From positions 62,001 to 126,000 of the forward strand of contig NZ_JAKRFD010000002.1 in NCBI RefSeq assembly GCF_022348185.1: 64,000 nucleotides of DNA, written 5' to 3'. This document shows positions 56,636 through 64,000 of the stretch, in pieces. Every line of letters starts with the position of its first letter. The stretch's first letter is position 1. The notes beneath the pieces were generated by a model. The model worked only from the letters and a program-made list of their open reading frames with translations, did not search any database and had not been told where the DNA came from. This DNA comes from Epibacterium sp. Ofav1-8. Its GTDB lineage: Bacteria; Pseudomonadota; Alphaproteobacteria; Rhodobacterales; Rhodobacteraceae. The translations under genes were made by a program, and so were the position numbers.

Positions 56636-57955
56636 ATGACTGACAAGGATCAAACGGAGGATGGCAAGCGCGCGGTCGGGGGACTGGCGCGCAAACTTGC
56701 TGCCTCGAAGGAAGGCACGGCGGGGACAGGAGGGTCCTTGACGCTGAAGGCGCTGCGCCGTTCGGTGGCCCGTGCGGCAGAAGACCTGTGCGAGTTGCCG
56801 ATGGCGGTGATTGCGGCACGTCAAACCAACCGGACGCCGGATGACCTCGGCGGGTTGTTGTCAGACAGCCACCTGCTGGTCGTGCTGGATTGCCCGCAGG
56901 GGCGCATTGGGGCCGCGACGCTGGATGCGGCGGCGGTGACCGCCCTCATTCAACAACAGACCATGGGCACCGTCATGGGCATGTCCGGGACGGAGCGGCA
57001 CTATACCCCCACCGACGCGGCGATGGTGGCGGAGTTTCTGGAAAAGCTGTTCGCCAAGGTCTCCTCGCTGCTGCACGATCAGACCGATCTGCGGATCTTC
57101 GAAGGCTATCGGTTTGGCGCCCAGGTCGAGGACGTGCGGACCCTGGTGCTCGGCATGGAGGCCGAGGATTATCGCGTCATCAACATGAACGTCGATCTCG
57201 CCACCGGCAAGATGCAGGGCGAAATCTGTCTGGTGCTGCCGGAACCCTCGGTGGAGCAGCTCGATGAGACGGATTCGGTGCGCGGACCGCGGCTTGGCTC
57301 CAGCGTTGGCTCGATGCGGGCGGAACTGACGGCGGTGCTGTGCAAGATGCGGGTGCCGCTGCGCCAGTTTGCAGCCCTGAAAAAAGGCGAGCTGCTGCCG
57401 CTGGATCAGGCTTATCTCTACGAGACCGACCTGCAGGCGATCAACGGCCAGCCCATCGCCAAGGGGCGTCTTGGGCAGATGAACGGATCGCGTGCAGTAC
57501 GGTTGACGGAACAGCGCACCCGGCTCGTGTCCGGAGGCGAGGGCAGTTTTTCTGACGGCATTGCGCAGGGCGGCAACATGCAGGCGCTGGAGGACAACAC
57601 GCTGGATCTCTCCATTGCGGCTCAGGGCCTGCAGGAACCCGGCGACAGCCTCGGAAGCGGGCTTGATGCAGGATTCGGTGGCGATCCCGCGGCCGACCTG
57701 GGGGCGCCAATGGGCGGCGACCTCGGTGCGGACCTTGGTGCGGATCTCGGCGGCGGCGGTCTGGGATCGGATATGGCCGGGGATCTGGGCGGCGGCCTGG
57801 AGGGCGGCGATCTTCCCATGGGTGATTTTGCCGGGATGGGAGAATTGCCTGATCTGCCGATGAATGATCTTGGCGATTTCAACGCCGATGACGCCGCGGC
57901 AGAAATCTCGGAACTGGCCGGATTGGGAGAAGATCTTCCGGAAACCGGGACCTAG
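56636..57955 (+). CDS. FliM/FliN-like SPOA protein with Gly/Asp-rich tail
   Basis: A 439-aa protein. The N-terminal two thirds resemble FliM. The SPOA domain at about 255-300 has RLGQMNGSRAVRL. The C-terminal tail (about 335-439) is rich in Asp, Gly and Leu with GADLGADLGADLGGG-type repeats. ATG 56636 is chosen over a GTG upstream. The stop TAG at 57953-57955 is formed where a MITE-like element begins. No other flagellar gene is in the window. It follows the sensor kinase by 76 bp. Confidence 0.8.
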   Translation: MTDKDQTEDGKRAVGGLARKLAASKEGTAGTGGSLTLKALRRSVARAAEDLCELPMAVIAARQTNRTPDDLGGLLSDSHLLVVLDCPQGRIGAATLDAAAVTALIQQQTMGTVMGMSGTERHYTPTDAAMVAEFLEKLFAKVSSLLHDQTDLRIFEGYRFGAQVEDVRTLVLGMEAEDYRVINMNVDLATGKMQGEICLVLPEPSVEQLDETDSVRGPRLGSSVGSMRAELTAVLCKMRVPLRQFAALKKGELLPLDQAYLYETDLQAINGQPIAKGRLGQMNGSRAVRLTEQRTRLVSGGEGSFSDGIAQGGNMQALEDNTLDLSIAAQGLQEPGDSLGSGLDAGFGGDPAADLGAPMGGDLGADLGADLGGGGLGSDMAGDLGGGLEGGDLPMGDFAGMGELPDLPMNDLGDFNADDAAAEISELAGLGEDLPETGT

Positions 57956-58216
57956 GGGCAGGACCCATTAATTCTGCACCGCTGGTTTGACAGATTTTCT
58001 GCCTGACAAGGATCAGGGGCGCAGGAATAGTGGTTCTATTTCAATGCCCTGAGGCGACGGCAGGGTGAAAATCCGTCAAATCCAAAGGACGTCAACTCCG
58101 CTTCACCCCAGCGGCTTAGGCCGCATAAAAAGTGAACCACACTTCCCCGCGCGTCCTAAACCTCTGATATTTCGCGGAGTTGACGCCAGAGATGCAGAAT
58201 TAATGGGTCCTGACCC
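57955..58216. mobile_element. 262-bp MITE-like element with 24-bp inverted ends
   Basis: Inverted repeats at 57955-57978 and 58193-58216 match at 23 of 24 positions (GGGGCAGGACCCATTAATTC at the left). A TA dinucleotide flanks both sides (57953-57954, 58217-58218), a likely target duplication. There is no transposase frame, so it is a MITE or a deletion derivative of an IS5-like element. Confidence 0.75.
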
Positions 58217-58419
58217 TACGAGCGGGCACAGGTTCCCTCACAGATTCCCTCGGCCTTGTCGTCGGTCCATCCGCGATAGGGCAGGCTGGGCATCGGTGCG
58301 GGGCGGTGTTCACCGACCGCCCCCTGCCGCAAAATCCGAAACCCGCAGTGTGACGGGGGCGGCACCCGGCACAGGGGCCTCTGGTTTACGTCACAGAAGG
58401 GCGAAACGGGACGACGCGC
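57956..58419. other. 464-bp gap after the FliM-like gene
   Basis: Mostly the MITE-like element. From 58219 to 58419 I see no gene. The sequence right of the element continues the FliM frame for about 20 codons if the element is removed. Confidence 0.5.
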
Positions 58420-58851
58420 CTAGGCTTTGTTTTGCGCCAGCGCATCGAGCGTCGGGCGTAGCCCGGACAGGTCGTAGCCGGCTTCCTGGGTCACATGCAT
58501 GATGGTATCGACACTGAGATCGCCAGCCTGACCCAGAGACCAGACCACCGAACACCGCGTGCCGGAGGCGCAATAGGCCAGCACTGGTCCTGTCGCATTC
58601 TCATAGAGTTCGCGCTGGCGGGCGACATTCTCGGCAGTCATGGTCTGATGTGTCAGCGGCAGTTCTTGGAATGTGAGCCCAGCCGCCTCGACCGCTGCGC
58701 GCAGGGCCGCAGCCTGATGGCTGGGCGGCACTTCCGCGTCAGGGCGGTTGCAGATCACGGTGGTGAAACCGGCGGCTGCGATGGCGGGAACATCCTCCAC
58801 GGAGATCTGCGGAGAAACCGAATAGCGGGGTGTAAGCGTGCGTGCGTCCAT
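58420..58851 (-). CDS. TIGR01244/DUF442 sulfur-transferase-like protein
   Basis: A 143-aa protein with the DUF442 fold: TPRYSVSPQISVEDVPAIAAAGFTTVICNRPDAE and the active loop AYCASGTRCSVVW (Cys-X4-Arg as in beta-lactamase-hydrolase-like sulfur transferases). Related proteins (Blh) act with persulfide dioxygenases in sulfide detoxification. No such partner is nearby. Role unproven. Confidence 0.85.
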   Translation of the reverse strand: MDARTLTPRYSVSPQISVEDVPAIAAAGFTTVICNRPDAEVPPSHQAAALRAAVEAAGLTFQELPLTHQTMTAENVARQRELYENATGPVLAYCASGTRCSVVWSLGQAGDLSVDTIMHVTQEAGYDLSGLRPTLDALAQNKA

Positions 58852-59466
58852 GCCACTCCTTTAAGCCTTTGCTCCGCTGCGGTCCAGAACCAAGCACTGC
58901 CTTGGCGCCATAAGCATAGGCCGGGGCATCGCAGCGCAAAAACGTGATGCCAGCCGCCGCAGTCCCGTGCGACGATGGCGGGGGGAGCTCTGATCTGTTG
59001 GTGTCCAGCCGATTTCGGACCAGGATGGGGTGGCTATCAATGCGCGTTCCAAGGCTGACCAAAGGCCCGGCCATAATGTCATCGTTGGTTATGATTCGCC
59101 TCGTGCCGAACAAACTGACCGCCCCGCGCTCCGAGGCTCGACACGCCGCAGGGGCGCTTGACCGTCAGCATGACATTCCAGATGTGGAATGTAAGCGTCG
59201 TCTGGGGTGTCAATCGATGCGCTAAAATGCAATCTCAGGTAGAGTTAACGTTATCAGATCCGGGTTTTGTGCTGCGCGTGCATTCTGCCCCCTCAAGACG
59301 TGCTGTGTTGCAGCATGCCTTTTTTTGAGGCGTATCAGCGGAGAATGCGTCAATTTGCGGTCTTGCAACATGCAGGCGTTGATGCAACCTGAGACTGTTG
59401 TAGACTAACCCAGTGTAGCGGGGCACAAAGATGACCTCGCTGCTGTGTAGGGGAGGAGAGTAACGA
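58852..59466. other. 615-bp gap with a small dyad and a promoter
   Basis: CATTCCA-GATG-TGGAATG dyad at 59174-59191, and a promoter-like TTGATG-N16-TAGACT at 59379-59406. Several short open frames lack support. I see no RNA gene that I can defend. Confidence 0.4.
59379..59406 (+). promoter_or_regulatory. candidate promoter of the 71-aa gene
   Basis: TTGATG, 16-bp spacer, TAGACT, 61 bp before the ATG at 59467. Confidence 0.4.
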
Positions 59467-59682
59467 ATGACCACGGAACAGTTGATCGAAAGAGCCTGCC
59501 TGCTGGAACAGAAGATCCGCGCCACACCGGAGCTCGGCCGGCTGGATCTGCAGCCCGAGTTTATCCGCGTGATGAACCGGCTCAAGGCGACTGGCGTGCA
59601 GGTTCCTGCCCATCTGAAACGCACCGAGCAGGTGCTGAACGATGAAATGATCGAAAGTCAGTTCGACAATATGCCGGTCTAG
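59467..59682 (+). CDS. small hypothetical protein
   Basis: A 71-aa protein, mostly helical (MTTEQLIERACLLEQKI...). A strong GGAGGAGA Shine-Dalgarno supports translation. No family recognised; probably a conserved roseobacter small protein. Function unknown. Confidence 0.65.
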   Translation: MTTEQLIERACLLEQKIRATPELGRLDLQPEFIRVMNRLKATGVQVPAHLKRTEQVLNDEMIESQFDNMPV

Positions 59683-59875
59683 CGGCCCGTCGATCCAGCA
59701 GATCACAAGCGGCGCGGGTACCGGGACAACCGGTTTCAGGGGGCGTGCTGTGCGCGCCGGAGGGGGCGTGCTCGCTAATCGTCCCTGGTGTCGTCCCGAG
59801 TGTGGTGCATCTGTGTCGCTGCTCCGGCTGGCCCGGATCAGACATAAGGCGACATCTTGCGGCTGTGCCTGAGTG

Positions 59876-60091
59876 TCAGCTCAGGAACAGCCCAACCATC
59901 ACCAGCATCAGACCCAGAACCGACAGCAGCAATGCGCCGAGGTTCTTGGGCAGGACGGATTGCAACACGGCGCGCAGTTCGTCATCGCTCAGCCCCTTGC
60001 GCTTGGCGCGCATGACGCTGACCACGCACCAGACCAGCCCGATCATACCGAGGATCGAGAGCGTGCCACCGGCCCAAACCAAATATTCCAT
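59876..60091 (-). CDS. small two-helix membrane protein
   Basis: A 71-aa protein with helices at about 5-27 and 50-70, separated by MRAKRKGLSDDELRAVLQSVLPKN-type basic/helical sequence. Likely an integral membrane protein. Function unknown. Confidence 0.65.
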   Translation of the reverse strand: MEYLVWAGGTLSILGMIGLVWCVVSVMRAKRKGLSDDELRAVLQSVLPKNLGALLLSVLGLMLVMVGLFLS

Positions 60092-60299
60092 CTGCCTGCT
60101 TTCCCTCTGTCAGGTCTCATGCCCGACACCGCCCCTGGCGCGTGTCACGCGGATGGTTCAGCGCCTACAAGAGTGATCCCGCCACTGCAAGCATGACCGT
60201 GGAACTCCAGCCTTGCGAGGCGCGTGACAGCGCTGTATCCCTCTGCCTCAACCGGTGCCAAACCGGAGCAGTTGAGGCAATTTGCACGAGGGCCATCCC

Positions 60300-60566
60300 A
60301 TGGACATGACCGAAGACGAAAAGAGCGAAAACTACCGCGTCACCGCAGGCGAGCTGCGCCAGTTTGTGGAGCGGTTCGAGCGTCTGGACGAAGAGAAGAA
60401 GGCAATTGCCGAGCAGCAGAAAGAGGTCATGGCCGAAGCCAAAGGGCGCGGTTACGACGTCAAGGTTCTGCGCAAGATTATCGCCCTGCGCAAGCGCGAT
60501 GAAAACGACATCGCCGAAGAAGAGGCCGTGTTGGAAATGTACAAAGAAGCGCTTGGAATGTCCTGA
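60300..60566 (+). CDS. gapR: GapR family DNA-binding protein (DUF2312)
   Basis: An 88-aa helical protein: VTAGELRQFVERFERLDEEKKAIAEQQKEVMAEAKGRGYDVKVLRKIIALRKRD is the DUF2312 hallmark. In Caulobacter GapR binds overtwisted AT-rich DNA and aids topoisomerases during replication. ATG 60300 or 60306 is possible. A strong terminator follows. Confidence 0.94.
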   Translation: MDMTEDEKSENYRVTAGELRQFVERFERLDEEKKAIAEQQKEVMAEAKGRGYDVKVLRKIIALRKRDENDIAEEEAVLEMYKEALGMS

Positions 60567-60592
60567 ACCGGACCCATGCGCCGACGTTATCG

Positions 60593-60626
60593 AACGGGGA
60601 TCTGAGGGGACTCAGGTCCCCGTTTT
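60593..60626 (+). terminator. rho-independent terminator of gapR
   Basis: A 14-bp stem (AACGGGGATCTGAG against CTCAGGTCCCCGTT, one G-U pair), GGGA loop, then TTTT. Starts 27 bp after the stop. Confidence 0.85.
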
Positions 60627-60770
60627 GCATTGAAAATGCGCTGTTCAGCTGTGTCTTTGTGCCTGCCAGAGATGTGCATCAGAATTAATCACGCATCATT
60701 TTTTCATTTAAATCATGTGATTGCGAGGCGCTTTTGCAGCGTCAAGCAGTGAGAAAACGCATTCTCTAAA

Positions 60771-60788
60771 TTTTACCAGTTGATAAAA
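60771..60788 (+). promoter_or_regulatory. RutR/PydR-like operator upstream of preT
   Basis: TTTTACCA-GT-TGATAAAA: 8-bp arms with one mismatch, 73 bp before the preT start. The TTGACCA-NN-TGGTCAA boxes of RutR have the same layout. The TetR tail at the right edge of the window is the natural candidate to bind it. Confidence 0.6.
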
Positions 60789-60860
60789 AATCCGCCTGTG
60801 GCACTCTGGTTTCAACAAGAAGACATCATTGACTGTCCAGTATCAGCAAGGAGACACCCA

Positions 60861-62195
60861 ATGGCAGCAAGCCACCAGGTATCCGGAGTGCGATCGGAGC
60901 GGCTGAGCGCTCAGGAAATCGCAGAGAACTTCGCGGATCTTCACGCGCCCTTTGATGCGCATGAGGCCGCGGTTGCGGCGGATCGCTGTTATTTCTGTTT
61001 TGATGCGCCCTGTATGACGGCGTGTCCCACCAGCATCGACATCCCGCAATTTATCCGCGAGATCCAGGGCGCGCATGCGGAAAGTGCCGCCAAGACCATT
61101 CTGGAGCAGAACATCCTCGGCGGCATGTGCGCTCGGGTCTGCCCGACAGAGACGCTCTGCGAAGAGGTCTGCGTGCGGGAGGTGGCCGAGGGCAAGCCGG
61201 TCGAAATCGGTCGCTTGCAGCGCTACGCCACCGATATGCTGATGGAGCGGGACGTGCACCCCTTCACCCGCGCAGCGGCTACGGGCAAGCGGGTTGCGGT
61301 TGTCGGGGCAGGGCCTGCGGGTCTTGCGGCGGCGCACCGTCTGGCGATGCACGGTCACGAGGTCACGGTCTATGAGGCCAAGGCCAAGGCGGGCGGCCTC
61401 AATGAATTCGGGATCGCGGCCTATAAATCCACCAATGATTTTGCCGCGCGCGAGGTGGAGTGGTTGCTGCAAATCGGCGGCATCACCATCGAGTACGGGC
61501 GTGGGCTTGGCATTGGGCTGACGCTGGAGGGGCTTCAGTCTGACTTTGATGCGGTGTTTTTGTCGGTTGGGCTACAGGGCGTCAATGCGCTGCGTGCGGA
61601 CGGCGAAGACAAGGACGGCGTGCGCGATGCGGTGGATTTCATCGCGGAGCTGCGTCAGGCCGAGGATCTGACCGCGCTGCCCGTGGGGCGCAATGTGGTG
61701 GTCATCGGCGGTGGTATGACCGCCGTGGATGCCGCCGTGCAGTCCAAGCTCTTGGGCGCTGAAAATGTCACCATCGCTTATCGCCGGGGGCGTGACGCCA
61801 TGGGCGCAAGCCGGTTTGAACAGGATCTTGCGGCCTCCAAGGGCGTGAAGCTGATGTTCAACGTGATGCCAAAGGCAATCCACGGCAACGGCTCTGCGGT
61901 CGAGATCGAACTGGAATACACCGATGTTGTGGACGGGCGCGTCACTGGCACCGGAGAGACGGTGCGACTGGCCGCCGATCAGGTGATGAAGGCCATCGGT
62001 CAGACGCTTGAGGGCCAGCCGGAGACGCTGGAGCTGGAGGGGCGCAAGATCAAGGTCTCTGAAACCGGGCGCACCTCCGTGTCCGGGGTCTGGGCCGGGG
62101 GCGATTGTGCATCCGGTGGCGATGACCTCACCGTGACCGCCGTCGCCGAGGGCCGCGATGCGGCCGAAGATATCCACGCGAGCCTGATGGGCTGA
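60861..62195 (+). CDS. preT: NAD-dependent dihydropyrimidine dehydrogenase, PreT subunit
   Basis: A 444-aa protein. The N-terminal Fe-S domain has CYFCFDAPCMTACPTS and GGMCARVCPTETLCEEVC. FAD and NAD domains follow (VAVVGAGPAGLAAA and VVVIGGGMTAVDAA). It takes electrons from NAD(P)H for the first step of reductive uracil/thymine breakdown together with PreA. Start 60861 has AAGGAGA upstream; the frame is open before it. Confidence 0.94.
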   Translation: MAASHQVSGVRSERLSAQEIAENFADLHAPFDAHEAAVAADRCYFCFDAPCMTACPTSIDIPQFIREIQGAHAESAAKTILEQNILGGMCARVCPTETLCEEVCVREVAEGKPVEIGRLQRYATDMLMERDVHPFTRAAATGKRVAVVGAGPAGLAAAHRLAMHGHEVTVYEAKAKAGGLNEFGIAAYKSTNDFAAREVEWLLQIGGITIEYGRGLGIGLTLEGLQSDFDAVFLSVGLQGVNALRADGEDKDGVRDAVDFIAELRQAEDLTALPVGRNVVVIGGGMTAVDAAVQSKLLGAENVTIAYRRGRDAMGASRFEQDLAASKGVKLMFNVMPKAIHGNGSAVEIELEYTDVVDGRVTGTGETVRLAADQVMKAIGQTLEGQPETLELEGRKIKVSETGRTSVSGVWAGGDCASGGDDLTVTAVAEGRDAAEDIHASLMG

Positions 62196-62264
62196 AGCCG
62201 CTATGCGCCGCCTTGCAGTGTAGGGCAGGACAGGCCGCATAGTTAGCAAACAGGGAGAGATCAA

Positions 62265-63569
62265 ATGGCTGATCTTACAACAGAATTCCTCGGTATCAAA
62301 TCACCGAACCCGTTTTGGCTGGCCTCCGCGCCGCCAACCGACAAGGAATACAACGTCCGCCGCGCCTTTGAGGCTGGTTGGGGCGGTGTGGTCTGGAAGA
62401 CGCTGGGTGCTGAAGGTCCGCCGGTGGTGAATGTGAATGGCCCGCGCTATGGCGCGATCTGGGGCGCGGACCGGCGGCTCTTGGGGCTCAACAACATCGA
62501 GCTGATCACCGACCGTCCGCTGGATGTAAACCTTGAGGAAATGACCCGCGTGAAGAAGGATTATCCGGATCGCGCGCTCATTGCCTCGATCATGGTGCCC
62601 TGTGAAGAAGCCGCGTGGAAAGCGATCCTGCCGCGTGTGGCAGAGACTGGCTGTGACGGGATCGAGCTGAACTTTGGCTGTCCGCACGGCATGGCCGAGC
62701 GCGGCATGGGCTCTGCGGTGGGGCAGGTGCCGGAATACATCCAGATGGTCACGGAGTGGTGCAAGCAATATTACGACAAGCCGGTGATCGTGAAGCTGAC
62801 GCCCAATATCACCGACATTCGCCACCCGGCGCGCGCGGCCAAGGCTGGCAATGCGGATGCGGTGTCGCTGATCAACACGATCAATTCGATCACCTCGGTG
62901 AACCTTGATGCGATGTCGCCGGAGCCGATGATCGGCGGCAAGGGCACCCATGGCGGCTATTGCGGCCCGGCGGTGAAGCCGATCGCGATGAATATGGTCG
63001 CCGAGATCGCCCGCGATCCGCAGACCGCTGGCCTGCCGATTTCCGCTATTGGCGGCGTCACAACCTGGCGCGATGCGGCAGAGTTCATCGCGCTGGGGGC
63101 GGGCAATGTGCAGGTCTGCACGGCGGCCATGACCTATGGGTTCAAGGTTGTCGAGGAGATGATCTCGGGTCTGTCGGACTGGATGGATCAGAAGGGGTAT
63201 TCCTCCATCGAGGACTTCCGCGGCATGGCGGTTCCCAATGTCACCGACTGGCAGTATCTGGATCTGAACTATGTGACCAAGGCGAAGATCTCTCAGGACG
63301 ATTGCATCAAATGCGGGCGTTGCTTTGCGGCCTGCGAGGATACCTCGCATCAGGCGATCGCGATGTCGGCGGATCGGACCTTTACGGTGAAGGACGATGA
63401 ATGCGTGGCTTGCAACCTCTGTGTCAATGTCTGCCCGGTCGAGGGCTGCATCACCATGGAAGAGGTTGCGGCCGGCGCGGTGGATGAGCGCACCGGCAAG
63501 GTGGTGAGTGGTGAATATGGCAATTGGACACAGCATCCGAACAATCCGGCCGCGACGGCGGCGGAATAA
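62265..63569 (+). CDS. preA: NAD-dependent dihydropyrimidine dehydrogenase, PreA subunit
   Basis: A 434-aa protein. The FMN-binding TIM barrel has FWLASAPPTDKEYN and the catalytic-Cys region NFGCPHGMAERGMG. Two C-terminal [4Fe-4S] motifs are CIKCGRCFAAC and CVACNLCVNVC. It reduces uracil and thymine to dihydropyrimidines with PreT. 69 bp after preT, with a GGGAGAG Shine-Dalgarno. Confidence 0.95.
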   Translation: MADLTTEFLGIKSPNPFWLASAPPTDKEYNVRRAFEAGWGGVVWKTLGAEGPPVVNVNGPRYGAIWGADRRLLGLNNIELITDRPLDVNLEEMTRVKKDYPDRALIASIMVPCEEAAWKAILPRVAETGCDGIELNFGCPHGMAERGMGSAVGQVPEYIQMVTEWCKQYYDKPVIVKLTPNITDIRHPARAAKAGNADAVSLINTINSITSVNLDAMSPEPMIGGKGTHGGYCGPAVKPIAMNMVAEIARDPQTAGLPISAIGGVTTWRDAAEFIALGAGNVQVCTAAMTYGFKVVEEMISGLSDWMDQKGYSSIEDFRGMAVPNVTDWQYLDLNYVTKAKISQDDCIKCGRCFAACEDTSHQAIAMSADRTFTVKDDECVACNLCVNVCPVEGCITMEEVAAGAVDERTGKVVSGEYGNWTQHPNNPAATAAE

Positions 63570-63870
63570 GCCAGGGCGGGGAGGCTCCCGCCCGTCGAGG
63601 ATGCAGGTTTCCTGCATCCTCTCCCGTTGGGCCCGGCGCCGCGCTTCGCGCGGCGCTTTGGTGTAGAAACGAGGCCGGATCGCTATTGGGGAGAGATCGG
63701 AATTTTGCTGGGGAGGTCCATCAGGGGCACATGTGTCCTGATGGACCAGATCAAGTTTGAGGCGGGCGCTGGCGCCTCAAGGGTAAACGTCGCTTGCGCG
63801 CCGCCGCTTTGCAGCCCTTGACCCGCCATCCCCCTCGTGGGCTCCCAACTTGGGCGTTGGGTCCGGAGTG
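63570..63870. other. 301-bp gap between preA and the TetR gene
   Basis: Three hairpins at 63574-63656 lie at the left. The rest has no gene that I can support. Confidence 0.4.
63574..63659 (+). terminator. three tandem hairpins after preA
   Basis: Stem 1 GGGCGGG/CCCGCCC (63574-63593). Stem 2 GAGGATGCAGG with TTT loop (63597-63621). Stem 3 GCGCCGCGC with TTC loop (63636-63656), followed by TTT. They lie between convergent genes. Confidence 0.65.
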
Positions 63871-64000
63871 TCAGGTCGTGGGCGTGAGCATGCGGCGGTA
63901 GAGAGTGTCGAGAAACTCCGGCGCGGCGGCGAAGGGATCCTCGGGGGTCATCAGGGTCTGTACCTGAACTTCGAAATCCGCGTAATGCTGGGTGAGGGAC
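63871..64000 (-). CDS. RutR-like TetR regulator, C-terminal end
   Basis: Only the last 42 residues are present: STLTQHYADF-type sequence (SLTQHYADFEVQVQ) and a C-terminal helix ending LYRRMLTPTT. The TQHYADF motif is what I recall from RutR/YcdC C-terminal domains. The gene runs off the right edge. Next to preTA and its palindrome it is the likely pyrimidine-responsive regulator. Confidence 0.6.
   Translation of the reverse strand, partial: SLTQHYADFEVQVQTLMTPEDPFAAAPEFLDTLYRRMLTPTT

Noticed and set aside
57955-58216. Complete insertion sequence
   Set aside because: The inverted ends are good, but the 262-bp interior has no transposase, so only a MITE-like call is justified.
58065-58502. 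145-codon open frame across the MITE-like element
   Set aside because: No transposase motif and no good ribosome site; it spans the right inverted end.
59235-59624. 129-codon minus-strand frame over the 71-aa gene
   Set aside because: No motif, and the plus-strand gene has the strong Shine-Dalgarno.
1-64000. CRISPR arrays, tRNA or rRNA genes
   Set aside because: I saw no spaced direct repeats and no convincing cloverleaf or rRNA sequence. A tRNA scan would be decisive.

Overview
The window looks like chromosomal DNA of a marine Roseobacter-group alphaproteobacterium (Rhodobacteraceae). The pointers are very dense, GC-rich genes, a fused group-2 Mrp (Mnh) antiporter, a DmdC-type acyl-CoA dehydrogenase, GapR (DUF2312), NDUFA12 of complex I, and a Leu/Phe-tRNA-protein transferase next to accCB. 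The genus cannot be fixed from this sequence alone. There are no rRNA or tRNA genes, no phage genes and no CRISPR array. The only mobile-element trace I see is a 262-bp MITE-like element at 57955-58216.

Layout. 1-8775 is an acyl-CoA catabolism block: GST, thiolase, cupin and fadJ in one tightly coupled operon, two acyl-CoA dehydrogenases, a small protein, two MerR regulators with ACGT-type palindromes between them, and two divergent hotdog thioesterases. 8794-17896 holds a MATE exporter, an exported 5'-nucleotidase, DUF952, pyrD, DUF1992, a MarR regulator, and the selenium pair mnmH / selD, where SelD is fused to an FAD oxidoreductase. 17929-23937 is the mnhAB-C-D-E-F-G Na+/H+ antiporter operon. 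24243-25564 carries a membrane-anchored rhodanese and a secreted CE1-type esterase. 25659-30352 is opgC-opgG-opgH for periplasmic glucans, preceded by a TTC38-type TPR gene.

32004-36482 holds a CaiB CoA-transferase, a divergent ThDP enzyme and a DUF302 protein in one direction, plus a GlxA-type regulator. 36902-38954 is clpP-clpX. 38964-43239 is a run of small metabolic and envelope genes (dienelactone hydrolase, RidA, glyoxalase-fold, NDUFA12, MlaD, DUF2155, aat). 43308-45158 is accB-accC. 46050-51318 is a liv-type ABC importer with a Tat-exported binding protein. 51557-56559 is a sensory cassette: an XRE/ScfR-like regulator, a stand-alone receiver, a two-TM protein, and a sodium-symporter-like histidine kinase. 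A FliM-like SPOA protein follows, and the MITE-like element sits exactly on its stop codon. 58420-60566 has a sulfur-transferase-like protein, two small proteins and gapR. 60861-64000 has preT-preA (reductive pyrimidine catabolism) with a clear operator and, at the edge, the tail of a RutR-like TetR regulator.

How the genes fit together. Most of the window serves heterotrophic carbon turnover: beta-oxidation, malonyl-CoA supply, ABC uptake, pyrimidine degradation, and regulators that sense these carbon flows. Envelope and ion homeostasis (Mnh, Opg, MlaD) and proteolysis (ClpXP) make up the rest. Nothing here is clearly a wholly new system. The best leads are the sensory cassette with its orphan FliM-like neighbour, the element that supplies a stop codon, and the DUF302/ThDP/CaiB module.
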